Origin: Brevibacillus brevis
GTDB taxonomy: Bacteria > Bacillota > Bacilli > Brevibacillales > Brevibacillaceae
Assembly: GCF_022026395.1 (NCBI RefSeq)
Contig: NZ_CP041767.1
Span: 5,042,501 to 5,106,500, forward strand
Direction of reading: 5' to 3'
DNA length: 64,000 nucleotides
This document shows positions 8,393-16,861 of this stretch, piece by piece. A program made the translations under genes and the position numbers. Position 1 is the stretch's first letter, and each line of letters begins with the position of its first letter. A model generated the notes under the pieces. That model did not search any database and was not told where the DNA came from. It worked only from the letters and a program-made list of their open reading frames with translations.

Positions 8393-8432
8393 ACGAATCC
8401 ATGTAGATAGAAAGATAGGAGTTGGAGAAACC

Positions 8433-9701
8433 ATGGAAAACTTGAAGGAAAAAGTGCACACACAAATAAGCCTGGCCAAACAGGCTTCACGAAAAATGGC
8501 AATACTCTCACGCAAAGAAAAAGACGAGGTACTCGTCGCAATCGGCAACCAGTTGCTCGCTGATGAGGCCGTCATTCTCTCCGAAAACGCCAAGGACATC
8601 GCCATCGCGGAAGCAGACGGTCAGCCTGCCTCCTATCTGGATCGTCTCCTGTTGACGCCGGAGCGAATGGCACAGCTAGTAGATAGCCTGGCGCAGCTGG
8701 TATCTCTCGATGATCCGGTCGGGGAACGGATGGACTCATGGACGCGGCCAAACGGACTTTTCATCGAACAAATCCGCGTCCCTCTCGGCGTCATTGGAAT
8801 GGTGTACGAAGCCAGACCGAACGTCACCGTTGACGCAGCAGCTATCGCCATCAAAACAGGCAATGCGATCGTCTTGCGCGGCAGCCACAGCGCTGTTCAT
8901 AGCAACCTCGCGTTGGTGACCAGCATTCGTCAGGCGCTTACTGCGACCGGACTTGACGCGGAAGCGGTGCAGTACTTGCCTTTTGCCGAGCATGCCTCAG
9001 TCGATTACTTGTGCACCGCCAATGGTCTCGTCGATGTCATCATCCCTCGGGGTGGCGCAGGACTGATCCAGCGGGTTCTGCAAATCGCAAGTGTTCCCGT
9101 ACTCGAAACAGGCGTCGGCAATTGCCACATTTATGTGGATGAGGCGGCTCACTATGACATGGCTGAAAACATCGTGATCAATGCCAAAACAAGTCGGCCT
9201 GCCGTATGCAATGCTGCCGAAACACTACTCATGCACCGCAGTTGGCCACAGGAAAATCAACGTGCCTTGCTCCAAAAGCTCCTGGCAAAGGGCGTTGAGC
9301 TCCGCGTTTGTGAGCGTACGATAGAGCTGCATTCCGACCTAGCCTCTCAGTTGCACCATGCAACATCAGAAGACTGGGATACGGAATACTCTTCTCTGAT
9401 TCTGGCAGTTCGCACTGTCGATAGCCTGAGCGTGGCCATTGAACATATTACAGCGCATACTTCCGGCCATTCCGAGGCAATCGTAACGGAAGATGAAGTC
9501 GCTGCCCGTCAGTTTTTGACTGCGATCGATGCCACAGCGGTTTATCACAACGCCTCTACCCGCTTTACAGATGGGGGAGAATTCGGCTTCGGTGCTGAGA
9601 TCGGCATCAGCACGCAAAAGCTTCACGCTCGTGGGCCAATGGGCTTGTCAGCGCTCACTTCTTACAAGTATGTCGTACGCGGAAACGGTCAAATTCGATA
9701 G
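8433..9701 (+). CDS. proA: Glutamate-5-semialdehyde dehydrogenase (gamma-glutamyl phosphate reductase)
   Basis: ProA reduces glutamyl-5-phosphate to glutamate-5-semialdehyde with NADPH, the second step of proline synthesis. The 422-residue protein has the aldehyde dehydrogenase-like fold, with 'GVIGMVYEARPNVTVDA', 'IVLRGSHSAVHSN' and the catalytic cysteine in 'SRPAVCNAAETLL'. The ATG at 8433 lies after GGAG sites at 8418-8427. It starts 40 bases after the proB stop, so the two genes should be cotranscribed. ProB and ProA act in concert because the acyl phosphate is unstable. Confidence 0.96.
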   Translation: MENLKEKVHTQISLAKQASRKMAILSRKEKDEVLVAIGNQLLADEAVILSENAKDIAIAEADGQPASYLDRLLLTPERMAQLVDSLAQLVSLDDPVGERMDSWTRPNGLFIEQIRVPLGVIGMVYEARPNVTVDAAAIAIKTGNAIVLRGSHSAVHSNLALVTSIRQALTATGLDAEAVQYLPFAEHASVDYLCTANGLVDVIIPRGGAGLIQRVLQIASVPVLETGVGNCHIYVDEAAHYDMAENIVINAKTSRPAVCNAAETLLMHRSWPQENQRALLQKLLAKGVELRVCERTIELHSDLASQLHHATSEDWDTEYSSLILAVRTVDSLSVAIEHITAHTSGHSEAIVTEDEVAARQFLTAIDATAVYHNASTRFTDGGEFGFGAEIGISTQKLHARGPMGLSALTSYKYVVRGNGQIR

Positions 9702-9721
9702 TCAAAAGGGAGGGAATCACC

Positions 9722-10564
9722 ATGGGTAACCAAGCAACAGCGATTACAGAAGGACGGATCGGTTTTCTCGGTGCAGGCTCGATCGTGGAGGCCATGCTTT
9801 CCGGTATCGTAAAGAAAGGCTTACTCCCTTCTGAGCGTATTTCCGTCACCAACCGCAACAACATGGAGCGTTTGGAGCAGTTGGCAAATGACTACGGGGT
9901 AACTGCTACCCAGGACAAATTTGAAGTAGTCCGTTCTTCCGATATTTTGATTTTGGCCATCAAGCCGAAGGATACAGCAGAGGCTTTGCAGGATTTGCGT
10001 GGGGTCGTTCGTTCCGACCAATTGATCATTTCAGTGGTCGCTGGCGTCTCCACCAGCTTGATCGGAGAGTGGCTCGGCGCAGAGTGCCCGATCATCCGCA
10101 CGATGCCCAATACATCGTCTGCCGTTGGTTTGTCCGCTACCGGACTGTCCGCGAATCCGTTTGTCCAGGAAGAGCACCGCGAGCTGGCTACCAAGCTTTT
10201 CGAAGCAATTGGTACCGTATATGAAGTCGCCGAGGAAGAGCTGGACATCATTACTGGATTGTCTGGAAGCGGTCCTGCTTATATTTACTATTTAGTAGAA
10301 GCCATGATGGGGGCGGGTGCCACAGCGGGACTGGATCGGGAAATGGCACGCCAATTGACGCTGCAAACCGTGATTGGGGCGGCACATATGCTACTCGATA
10401 CACGCGAAGAGCCTTCTATTCTCCGGCAAAAAGTAACGAGTCCGGGTGGAACGACTCAGGCAGGACTGGAAGTATTGGAGGCCTATCAGTTTCAGGAGGC
10501 CGTTACTGCAGCCATCTTGCGTGCTGCCGAAAGATCGCGGGAGATGGGGGCACAATACCAGTAA
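9722..10564 (+). CDS. proC: Pyrroline-5-carboxylate reductase
   Basis: This 280-residue enzyme reduces 1-pyrroline-5-carboxylate to proline with NAD(P)H, the last step of the pathway. The N-terminal Rossmann motif 'IGFLGAGSIVEAML' is followed by 'VIRTMPNTSSAVG' and the C-terminal signature 'KVTSPGGTTQAGLEVLE'. A GGGAGGG site precedes the ATG. The gene follows proA by 20 bases. This completes a full glutamate-to-proline pathway behind one T-box leader. In B. subtilis the paralogue most like this, under T-box control, is named proI; I use proC for the activity. Confidence 0.94.
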   Translation: MGNQATAITEGRIGFLGAGSIVEAMLSGIVKKGLLPSERISVTNRNNMERLEQLANDYGVTATQDKFEVVRSSDILILAIKPKDTAEALQDLRGVVRSDQLIISVVAGVSTSLIGEWLGAECPIIRTMPNTSSAVGLSATGLSANPFVQEEHRELATKLFEAIGTVYEVAEEELDIITGLSGSGPAYIYYLVEAMMGAGATAGLDREMARQLTLQTVIGAAHMLLDTREEPSILRQKVTSPGGTTQAGLEVLEAYQFQEAVTAAILRAAERSREMGAQYQ

Positions 10565-10642
10565 AGTCGTTTTGTCCCCCCTTCTTGTCATGTATAATAA
10601 AAAAGATCAAGCATAATCGAGAGAAATGACGAAGGAGGTCCC

Positions 10643-11449
10643 ATGGAAATTTACGCCTTGTACGGCACCAGTGGAACAGGAAAAAGCACCAGTGCATTAG
10701 AACTTGCTCACCGAATGAACATCGACGCCATTATTGATGATGGCATCCTGATTTACCAGGGACGCAAGGTGGCCGGAACCTCTGCCAAATATGAGAAGAC
10801 AAAAATTCAGGCGGTCAAACGAGCAATTTTTCATTATACGGAGCACGCTGAAGAAGTACGGCGAAGTCTTGGCCAGATTCAACCAAGCCGACTACTCGTG
10901 TTAGGAACTTCGCAGCGGATGATTGGTCGTATCGTCGAAGCGCTGCATTTGCCTTTTCAGGTGGACTTCATCCCGATTGAATCCATCAAGCCTCCGCAGG
11001 AAATCGAGGCTGCCCGCTACATTCGGGAAACAATGGGCAAGCACACGATACCGATTCCGCGTGTGGAAGTAGAAAAAGATTTCCTTCAGCGCCTCATCTC
11101 TTCAGCCCAACAGATTTTCAGCTCGAAAAAAGAAGTCATTGGGGAAACAACCGTGGTTCATCCTCCGTTTTCAGGTGGACGCATCATGATTCATCCTCAG
11201 GTGTTGCGAAAAATCGTGGAAGCGACCTGTGACCAGTTTGACGAGGTCCATCATGTGGTCAAGATCGTCTCCAGCTTTGAGGATTTGCCTCGGTTTCAGG
11301 TTTCGATTGCTCTTAAACTGCCTTACATGACAAATATTCCAGCACTTATCCATGCCCTTCAATCTACGTTGTACAAAGAAGCTCAATATTGTCTCAATAT
11401 CGCTCCCGCCAGCATCGACATTGTCGTTTCTTCTCTGGAGCTAACCTAA
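10643..11449 (+). CDS. P-loop ATP-binding protein with Asp23-like C-terminal domain
   Basis: The N-terminal part (about 1-160) has a Walker A motif GTSGTGKS at residues 8-15. The C-terminal part (about 180-268) resembles the Asp23/Gls24 (YloU) fold: 'GGRIMIHPQVLRKIVEATCDQ' and 'LKLPYMTNIPALIHALQSTLY', then 'IDIVVSSLEL'. Asp23-family proteins are small alkaline-shock or envelope-stress proteins, usually without an ATPase. The substrate of the nucleotide-binding part is unknown. A strong GAAGGAGG site precedes the ATG and a strong terminator follows, so the gene is a single unit. The Asp23 match is by eye and less certain than the P-loop. Confidence 0.75.
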   Translation: MEIYALYGTSGTGKSTSALELAHRMNIDAIIDDGILIYQGRKVAGTSAKYEKTKIQAVKRAIFHYTEHAEEVRRSLGQIQPSRLLVLGTSQRMIGRIVEALHLPFQVDFIPIESIKPPQEIEAARYIRETMGKHTIPIPRVEVEKDFLQRLISSAQQIFSSKKEVIGETTVVHPPFSGGRIMIHPQVLRKIVEATCDQFDEVHHVVKIVSSFEDLPRFQVSIALKLPYMTNIPALIHALQSTLYKEAQYCLNIAPASIDIVVSSLELT

Positions 11450-11478
11450 TCCGGTCCTTTGCGACCGGATTTTTTTTT
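11449..11478 (+). terminator. Terminator of the P-loop/Asp23-like gene
   Basis: ATCCGGTC (11449-11456) and GACCGGAT (11463-11470) form a perfect 8-base stem followed by eight T residues. It begins at the last base of the stop codon. Confidence 0.95.
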
Positions 11479-11553
11479 GGCTGCAATCCTCAGGGGTTAC
11501 ATCCTGACTTGTTGCTCATCCTATACATGATTCCATCTGAAAGGAGCAACCCG

Positions 11554-11874
11554 ATGCCATCCATCCTGTCTTCCAAGCCCTTTACACAAGCTCCGATTCC
11601 CGAACCGCCGAAGGTCATTTCGACAAAGGACTTGAGCTATCTCAAAGATGCTTTGTCTTGGGAACTGATCGCTTTCAAAAAGCTGCATGCTTTTGCACAG
11701 CAAGCTACTGATCCCCAGGTCAAGCAATGTCTGGAACAGCAAGGACAAATGCACCAGCGACACTACCAAAAGCTGCTGAGTCACCTGCAAAACAACAACA
11801 CCGCAGTGATGGCGACCATTCCGCAGATGCAGTCCCAGCAACAGCAATCACAACAGCAACAACAAATGCAGTAA
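11554..11874 (+). CDS. Spore coat-associated, ferritin-like helical protein
   Basis: This 106-residue protein has two helical stretches: 'LSYLKDALSWELIAFKKLH' and 'VKQCLEQQGQMHQRHYQKLL'. The Gln-rich tail has runs of QQQ. This pattern is seen in small proteins found next to CotF-like spore coat genes. The ATG at 11554 follows AAAGGAGC by seven bases. The next gene, 13 bases downstream, is CotF-like, so the two probably form a sporulation operon. I see no clear sporulation sigma factor promoter. Family assignment is by shape and context. Confidence 0.7.
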   Translation: MPSILSSKPFTQAPIPEPPKVISTKDLSYLKDALSWELIAFKKLHAFAQQATDPQVKQCLEQQGQMHQRHYQKLLSHLQNNNTAVMATIPQMQSQQQQSQQQQQMQ

Positions 11875-11887
11875 GGGAGGAATCGGG

Positions 11888-12220
11888 ATGCCAAACCAAA
11901 ATCAGATCGCCAATCCGCAATCCGGTCAGCTGCCACAAGTAAAAGGTCCGCAAATGAACGATCGTGATTATCTCAACGATTGTTTGGCTACCTGCAAATA
12001 CTTGACAGATAACTTTAACATTGCCGTTCGTGAAGCCAGCCACCAACAGCTTTATGATGACATGCTGCAAATTTTGAATGAAACCCATCAATCAGCCCGC
12101 GATGCTTTTAATCTCATGTTTCAAAAGGGATGGTACAAGCTGGAGGCTGCCGAGCAGCAACAACTTCAGCAAGCTTATCAGCAGTTTAGCGGGTACTCCA
12201 CGCAGTTCCCTTATCATTAA
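11888..12220 (+). CDS. CotF-family spore coat protein (YhcQ-like)
   Basis: The 110-residue protein matches the Coat_F family in layout. A short Asn/Gln/Pro-rich start is followed by 'MNDRDYLNDCLATCKYLTDN' and 'LYDDMLQILNETHQSARD'. The end, 'LMFQKGWYKLEAA', is typical of the family's C-terminal helix. Members are spore coat or spore-surface proteins made late in sporulation. It follows the previous gene by 13 bases with a GGGAGGA site in the gap and is closed by a terminator at 12230. Confidence 0.88.
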   Translation: MPNQNQIANPQSGQLPQVKGPQMNDRDYLNDCLATCKYLTDNFNIAVREASHQQLYDDMLQILNETHQSARDAFNLMFQKGWYKLEAAEQQQLQQAYQQFSGYSTQFPYH

Positions 12221-12229
12221 ACAGCAGCC

Positions 12230-12262
12230 AGACACCTGACCCAAACAGGTGTCTTCTTTCTT
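12230..12262 (+). terminator. Terminator of the spore coat gene pair
   Basis: AGACACCTG (12230-12238) and CAGGTGTCT (12246-12254) form a perfect 9-base stem followed by a pyrimidine-rich TCTTTCTTTT tract. It also lies immediately beyond the stop of the convergent MocR gene. Confidence 0.88.
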
Positions 12263-13711
12263 TTATCCCTTTCCACGCAGGAGCTGCGATATTACAAATA
12301 GCGCCTTTTCCATATCTGCTTCCTCTGCGTACACGTAGGACAAGCGAAGATGATGACTATCCGTCTGATCATAAACAAAGCCGGGATTTAACAGAACTCC
12401 TTTTGCCAGTGCTTCCGTAAAAAGCTTGCGCATGGAAACCGCCTGATGCAGACGCAGCCAAATGTAAAAACCACCATGCGGCATACGCCAATCTGCCAAA
12501 TCGCCAAACCAGCGAGCAAGGCATTCGCACATCCTGTCCCTTCTATGTCGCAGAGCTTCTCTAAGCTGATCCAGATGCCGGGAATATCTATCGCTTGTGA
12601 GCCATTCTGTCGCCACCCATTGAGAAATAGCACTCGCTCCGTAATCCGTCTGCATTTTCACATCCGCAAGGCGTTCAATGACAGGCTCAGGACCTACAAT
12701 CCAGCCAATCCGCAGTCCCGGACTGAGTGTTTTGGACAAGCTGCCCAAATACAACACCAACCCGCTCTGATCTCTCGCCTTCAACGGCAATGGTCCCGGC
12801 TCATCTAACCACAATTCTCCGTAAACATCGTCTTCCAACACAGGCAGTCTCTCCCGCTCACATGCCGCCAACACCTGCTCCCTTCGGTTCTCTGACATAC
12901 TAATTCCTGTGGGATTGTGGTATGCCGAAATTGTATAGAGAAGCGCCGCGTTATGCGCCTGTTTTTGTCTCGTTAGCACTTGGGGAGAGATTCCTTCCGC
13001 ATCCATCGGTACACCAACCAGCCGCATTCCCGATGATTGAAACAAAGGCAGTGAGAATAAATACGAAGGCTGTTCGAGCAAGATGGCAGATCCACGGTGA
13101 AGGATGCCAATCGATATCAACTGCAAGGCTTGAAGGGCTCCCGACACGACCAAAATAGATGCTGGTGAAGCTTCGATCCCCCTGCTCCGCAAATGATTGC
13201 TGATCGCCTGGCGCAAAGGCAACAGCCCTTTTGGCTCCGAATATCCGAGCTGAGTCATTTTGCCCTGCAAGCTAGCCATGACCTCTTCCATCTCCGCAAC
13301 AGGAATCAAGCTCGGCGACAGCTCACCTGTCCCCAAACGAATGTACCTCGGGTCTGGCTCATAACGATTGATATCCTGAATCGTTGGCGAATTGGGGAGA
13401 TGAGCTCCGGCCTGTACGTAGCCCAGCCAATTTGGTGGTGGTGAGGTCGTCAATAAGGACCATGTATTGTTGCTAACGACGGAGCCACTGCCTACTGTTG
13501 CTTCAATGAAACCATCCGCTTTTAGCTCTTCCAAAGCCGTCACTACCGTGCTGCGGTTTACATCAAAGGCTTGTGCCAATGCTCTTTGTGTTGGCAATTT
13601 ACTATTGATCGGCCACTCTCCGCCTGCTATTTTCCCCTTCATATAAGCCACGATCTGCACGTAGATCGGTATATCTGATGATTTGTCAGGCTTCCAGTCT
13701 ATCGTCAGCAC
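12263..13711 (-). CDS. MocR-type (GntR-HTH / aminotransferase fold) transcription regulator
   Basis: This 482-residue protein has an N-terminal GntR winged helix (about 20-85: 'IPIYVQIVAYMKGKIAGGEW' and 'LPTQRALAQAFDVNRSTV'). A type I aminotransferase-like domain follows (about 110-480). The PLP lysine is in 'GSLSKTLSPGLRIGW', so cofactor binding is likely. MocR proteins sense PLP adducts or amino compounds and usually act on a divergent neighbour. I prefer the GTG at 13709-13711, nine bases after a GAGGGGG site; a longer reading to 13879 would cover the promoter region. The divergent neighbour is a LysE-type exporter, which it probably controls. Confidence 0.88.
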   Translation of the reverse strand: MLTIDWKPDKSSDIPIYVQIVAYMKGKIAGGEWPINSKLPTQRALAQAFDVNRSTVVTALEELKADGFIEATVGSGSVVSNNTWSLLTTSPPPNWLGYVQAGAHLPNSPTIQDINRYEPDPRYIRLGTGELSPSLIPVAEMEEVMASLQGKMTQLGYSEPKGLLPLRQAISNHLRSRGIEASPASILVVSGALQALQLISIGILHRGSAILLEQPSYLFSLPLFQSSGMRLVGVPMDAEGISPQVLTRQKQAHNAALLYTISAYHNPTGISMSENRREQVLAACERERLPVLEDDVYGELWLDEPGPLPLKARDQSGLVLYLGSLSKTLSPGLRIGWIVGPEPVIERLADVKMQTDYGASAISQWVATEWLTSDRYSRHLDQLREALRHRRDRMCECLARWFGDLADWRMPHGGFYIWLRLHQAVSMRKLFTEALAKGVLLNPGFVYDQTDSHHLRLSYVYAEEADMEKALFVISQLLRGKG

Positions 13712-13741
13712 AGGCACATTCCCCCTCGTCTTATCATTGTA

Positions 13742-13773
13742 CAAATTGGTTGGTTTGGATGTAAACCAATTGG
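13742..13773. promoter_or_regulatory. Candidate MocR operator between MocR and LysE genes
   Basis: TTGGTTT (13750-13756) and AAACCAA (13763-13769) form a 7-base inverted repeat. It is followed by the overlapping palindrome CCAATTGG (13766-13773), and a related CAAATTGG precedes it at 13742-13749. MocR regulators bind such mixed direct and inverted repeats. The site lies 31 bases upstream of the MocR start. Confidence 0.6.
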
Positions 13774-13858
13774 CTGGAGACAACGGATTCACAACCATGA
13801 ATAATGACAGTAATGCAAATGGTCTTTGCATCGAGAGAGAAACGGGGAGGAAATGATC

Positions 13859-14473
13859 ATGCTGGAAGCGATTTTGCACGGTTTTGTGCTTGCTTTTGGA
13901 CTTATTTTACCGCTCGGCGCACAAAATGTTTTCGTTTTTAATCAGGGGGCTCTACAACCTACATTACTTCGCGCCATGCCCGTCGTACTGACTGCGGCAC
14001 TCTGCGATACCCTGCTCATTTTATTGGCGGTATTAGGAGTTTCTTTGGTCGTATTGACAGTCACATGGCTGAAAACGGTTCTGTATGTGGTCGGCTTCTT
14101 CTTTTTGGTGTACATGGGATATTTAACGTGGCGTAGCCGTCCGAATACGGAGGCTGGAGAGAAAGAGCGCTTTTCCGCCAAAAAGCAAATCATGTTTGCT
14201 GCCTCTGTCTCTTTGTTGAATCCGCATGCGATTCTCGACACGATCGGGGTGATTGGTACCAGCTCACTGAGCTACACCGGAACAGAAAAATGGGGTTTTA
14301 CGATTGCCTGCATCCTCGTATCCTGCATCTGGTTTTTTGGCCTTTCTGTAGCTGGTCGTACGGCAGGACGATTGGACCGGTCTGGAAAATTGCAGCGTGG
14401 CCTGAATATGGTTTCAGCCGTGATTATGTGGGGAGTGGCCGTCTATATGGCAGCCCAATTACTCATCTCGTAA
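13859..14473 (+). CDS. LysE/ArgO-family amino acid exporter
   Basis: The 204-residue membrane protein has about six transmembrane helices and the LysE-family N-terminal signature 'GLILPLGAQNVFVFNQGA'. 'SLLNPHAILDTIGVIG' carries the conserved NPHA motif. Members export basic or other amino acids across the membrane to prevent toxic build-up. Of two close ATGs I choose 13859, eight bases after GGGGAGG; the one at 13853 is too close. The divergent MocR regulator and shared intergenic palindromes suggest substrate-responsive control. The exact substrate is not shown by sequence. Confidence 0.88.
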   Translation: MLEAILHGFVLAFGLILPLGAQNVFVFNQGALQPTLLRAMPVVLTAALCDTLLILLAVLGVSLVVLTVTWLKTVLYVVGFFFLVYMGYLTWRSRPNTEAGEKERFSAKKQIMFAASVSLLNPHAILDTIGVIGTSSLSYTGTEKWGFTIACILVSCIWFFGLSVAGRTAGRLDRSGKLQRGLNMVSAVIMWGVAVYMAAQLLIS

Positions 14474-14554
14474 AGAGTTCATGAAAAAGTGAATAATCCC
14501 CATCCCCTCCACTCAAAATACTCCTATTCGGGTTTTGAAGTGGAGGTTTGTTTA

Positions 14555-15172
14555 ATGCTTTTTACCAAATCGGATGCACTCTTGGATGACTTGTATGAGA
14601 TTGCGAAAAATGTGCATCAGACGGCGATCTATTTTAATGAATACAAAATCACTTCATTAGAGACAGTCAAAACCTTTGCTACAGAGATGAAGGAGTACGA
14701 AACAAAGGGCGACAAGCTCATCCATGAAATCATCGTGCAAATCAACAAGACATTTATTACCGCCATCGAGCGCGAGGACGTTCTGGACCTTGCCGTCAAG
14801 CTGGATGATGTGCTGGACGGATTAGAGTTTTGCGCTTCGCGACTCTATATGTACGACATCATGGAACCAGATCAAACGATGGTGCGATTCGGTCAACTCA
14901 TCGAAGAAGCTACCAAACAAATTCTTCTCGCCATCGAACTGCTCCAAAAGCAAAAGTTGTCCGCTATGAAGGAGTACATCATCCGCATTAACGATTTGGA
15001 AAGTGAAGGGGATGAATTGGTGCGGGGCAGCATCCGGCAATTGTTCAAAACCTCAAGCGATCCGATTCACATTATGCAGCTCAAAGAGGTTTACGAAGTG
15101 CTCGAAGATGTCATGGATCATTGCGAGGATGTCGCGGATGCGATGGAATCCGTGATCATGGGCAACTCTTAA
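14555..15172 (+). CDS. DUF47 / PhoU-like protein (YkaA-type) partner of phosphate transporter
   Basis: This 205-residue all-helical protein has the DUF47 features 'LLDDLYEIAKNVHQTA', 'EMKEYETKGDKLIHEIIVQIN', 'TAIEREDVLDLAVKLDDVLDGLE' and 'HCEDVADAMESV'. The acidic E-x-x-x-D motifs repeat as in PhoU, where they bind metal clusters. DUF47 proteins are encoded next to PiT transporters and are thought to modulate them. A GTGGAGG site precedes the ATG at 14555. The PiT gene starts 18 bases downstream, so they form one operon. It corresponds to ykaA upstream of pit in B. subtilis. Confidence 0.9.
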   Translation: MLFTKSDALLDDLYEIAKNVHQTAIYFNEYKITSLETVKTFATEMKEYETKGDKLIHEIIVQINKTFITAIEREDVLDLAVKLDDVLDGLEFCASRLYMYDIMEPDQTMVRFGQLIEEATKQILLAIELLQKQKLSAMKEYIIRINDLESEGDELVRGSIRQLFKTSSDPIHIMQLKEVYEVLEDVMDHCEDVADAMESVIMGNS

Positions 15173-15190
15173 ACAAGGAGACCTACTTTC

Positions 15191-16198
15191 ATGTATACGA
15201 GCCTTCCCCTTGTTATTGCCGTTATCATTTTGGCTGTTTTCTTTGATTTCATCAACGGGTTTCACGACACTGCCAATGCCATCGCAACCACCGTATCCAC
15301 CAAAGCTCTCCCGCCTAAGATTGCCATTGGCCTGGCGGCTATCATGAACTTTATCGGTGCCCTGACGTTTACCGGGGTCGCCAAAACGATCGGTGGAGAT
15401 ATCGCCGATCCAGCCAAGCTGGAATTCGGTGTGCTTGTGGTCATGGCTGCTCTCTTGGCTGCGATCCTTTGGAATTTGATTACGTGGTGGTACGGTATCC
15501 CCAGCAGCTCGTCTCACGCTCTCATCGGCTCACTCGTAGGGGCAGTCCTCGCTTCCGCAGGGAGCGCGCAAATCAACTGGGCTGGTTTTTTGAAAATCTT
15601 CCAGGCGCTTATTGTGTCACCGGTTATCGCGCTGGTTGCCGCTTACCTCATGATGAATTTGGTTTATTTCATTTTCAGTCGGATCATGGTTCCCCCTTCC
15701 AAGGTCAACCGGGGATTTCGCTTCTTTCAGATTTTCACGGCGGCCCTGCAATCCTTTACACACGGAACGAATGACGCACAAAAAGCGATGGGCATTATCG
15801 TGTTCGCTCTCGTAGCCGCTGACCTGCATGCAGATACAAGCACGATTCCTTTCTGGGTGCAGTTCATTTGTGCCCTCGCGATGGGCTTGGGAACCTCTAT
15901 CGGAGGCTGGAAAATCATCAAGACTGTGGGGGGCAAAATCACCAAGATTGAACCGATTAACGGAGCCACTGCCGATCTCACTTCATCTTCGATCATTTTT
16001 ACCTTTACGCAGTTAGGATTGCCTGTGAGCTCTACCCATGTCATCTCTTCCGGGATCATGGGGGTCGGTGCAGCCAAACGGCTGAAAAGCGTCAATTGGG
16101 GCGTTGCCAAACGCATCGTGATCACCTGGTTTATTACGCTGCCGATCTCTGCCTTGCTCGCTGCATCCATCTATTTGTTGCTACATGTATTTATCTAA
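15191..16198 (+). CDS. pit: PiT-family inorganic phosphate transporter
   Basis: This 335-residue membrane protein has the two repeated PiT signatures 'DFINGFHDTANAIATTVST' (near residues 20-38) and 'SFTHGTNDAQKAMGIIV' (near 190-206). About ten hydrophobic segments are visible. PiT proteins take up phosphate, often as metal-phosphate, driven by the proton or sodium gradient. It follows the DUF47 gene closely and is closed by a terminator. No Pho-box was apparent upstream of the pair, consistent with low-affinity constitutive uptake. Confidence 0.93.
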   Translation: MYTSLPLVIAVIILAVFFDFINGFHDTANAIATTVSTKALPPKIAIGLAAIMNFIGALTFTGVAKTIGGDIADPAKLEFGVLVVMAALLAAILWNLITWWYGIPSSSSHALIGSLVGAVLASAGSAQINWAGFLKIFQALIVSPVIALVAAYLMMNLVYFIFSRIMVPPSKVNRGFRFFQIFTAALQSFTHGTNDAQKAMGIIVFALVAADLHADTSTIPFWVQFICALAMGLGTSIGGWKIIKTVGGKITKIEPINGATADLTSSSIIFTFTQLGLPVSSTHVISSGIMGVGAAKRLKSVNWGVAKRIVITWFITLPISALLAASIYLLLHVFI

Positions 16199-16203
16199 AA
16201 GCA

Positions 16204-16240
16204 AAAGGGACGAGTAACAGGCTCGCCCCTTTTTTCTTTT
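16204..16240 (+). terminator. Terminator of the DUF47-pit operon
   Basis: AGGGACGAG and CTCGCCCCT form a hairpin with one mismatch, followed by TTTTTTCTTTT. Confidence 0.8.
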
Positions 16241-16312
16241 ATCCGAATGAAAAGCCCAAGTAAGACTTTGTTACCATCGTTCATTTCTCCTCTTCCGTTT
16301 TACCTCTTTTAC

Positions 16313-16861
16313 CTATGTACTCTCTATTTCCACCATACCCTCTTCAACAAATTGATCATCCCGCAACTTGTCCTGTACACCTGTACGCCACTTTTCTTTT
16401 GTCAAAAGCGATGCCAAATCCTCACCGAAGAGGCCTTGTATGGCACCTCGTGTGGCAACAATCGTAGTATCTGCAAAACGATATTCGACAGTTTGCAAAT
16501 TGTCTACCAGTGCAAAGGCTGCCACAGAATTATACAGCATCGCTTGCTTGAACAATTTCGCCTCGATATCGGTCGTCTTGTCCTCGTAATGGATCTCAAT
16601 CGTAAACTTCTCCGGACGGAGCTGAAAGGTCCGCTTAAAATCACTTAACGGCAGATGATTGAACATGACCAGATTCGAAGTTGCGCCCATGTACTTGTTT
16701 TTGTATGGCAAAATGGATTCCAAATCGTGAGTCAGCGGGTTTTGCTGAGCCAATTGATATTGCTCGGATTGCGCTTCGTTCTGAGGAATAATCATGATCT
16801 GAATGGCCATGAACAGGACAACCCCGATGAGAACCAAAGCAAGTATGATTTTATTTCGCAT
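16313..16861 (-). CDS. Membrane-anchored DUF4825-like protein
   Basis: This 182-residue protein has one N-terminal membrane helix (about 5-25) and an extracytoplasmic domain. 'LPYKNKYMGATSNLVMFNHLPLSDF' and 'FTIEIHYEDK' resemble the DUF4825 pattern seen in Bacillales. The ATG at 16859-16861 overlaps the last codons of the upstream HAAS-type membrane gene; a GGGGAGG site inside that gene serves it. It is the last gene of the PadR-controlled operon. The function is unknown; an extracytoplasmic sensing or anti-sigma-like role is only a guess. Confidence 0.75.
   Translation of the reverse strand: MRNKIILALVLIGVVLFMAIQIMIIPQNEAQSEQYQLAQQNPLTHDLESILPYKNKYMGATSNLVMFNHLPLSDFKRTFQLRPEKFTIEIHYEDKTTDIEAKLFKQAMLYNSVAAFALVDNLQTVEYRFADTTIVATRGAIQGLFGEDLASLLTKEKWRTGVQDKLRDDQFVEEGMVEIEST

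Noticed and set aside
11821..11874. Gln-codon run that could be taken for a DNA repeat
   Set aside because: It is the Gln-rich tail of the coat-type protein and is not a tandem repeat of constant unit length.
15053..15517. Minus-strand open frame of 154 codons across the DUF47/pit junction
   Set aside because: It lies antisense to two conserved genes with clear motifs; charged repetitive translation is typical of a reversed frame.
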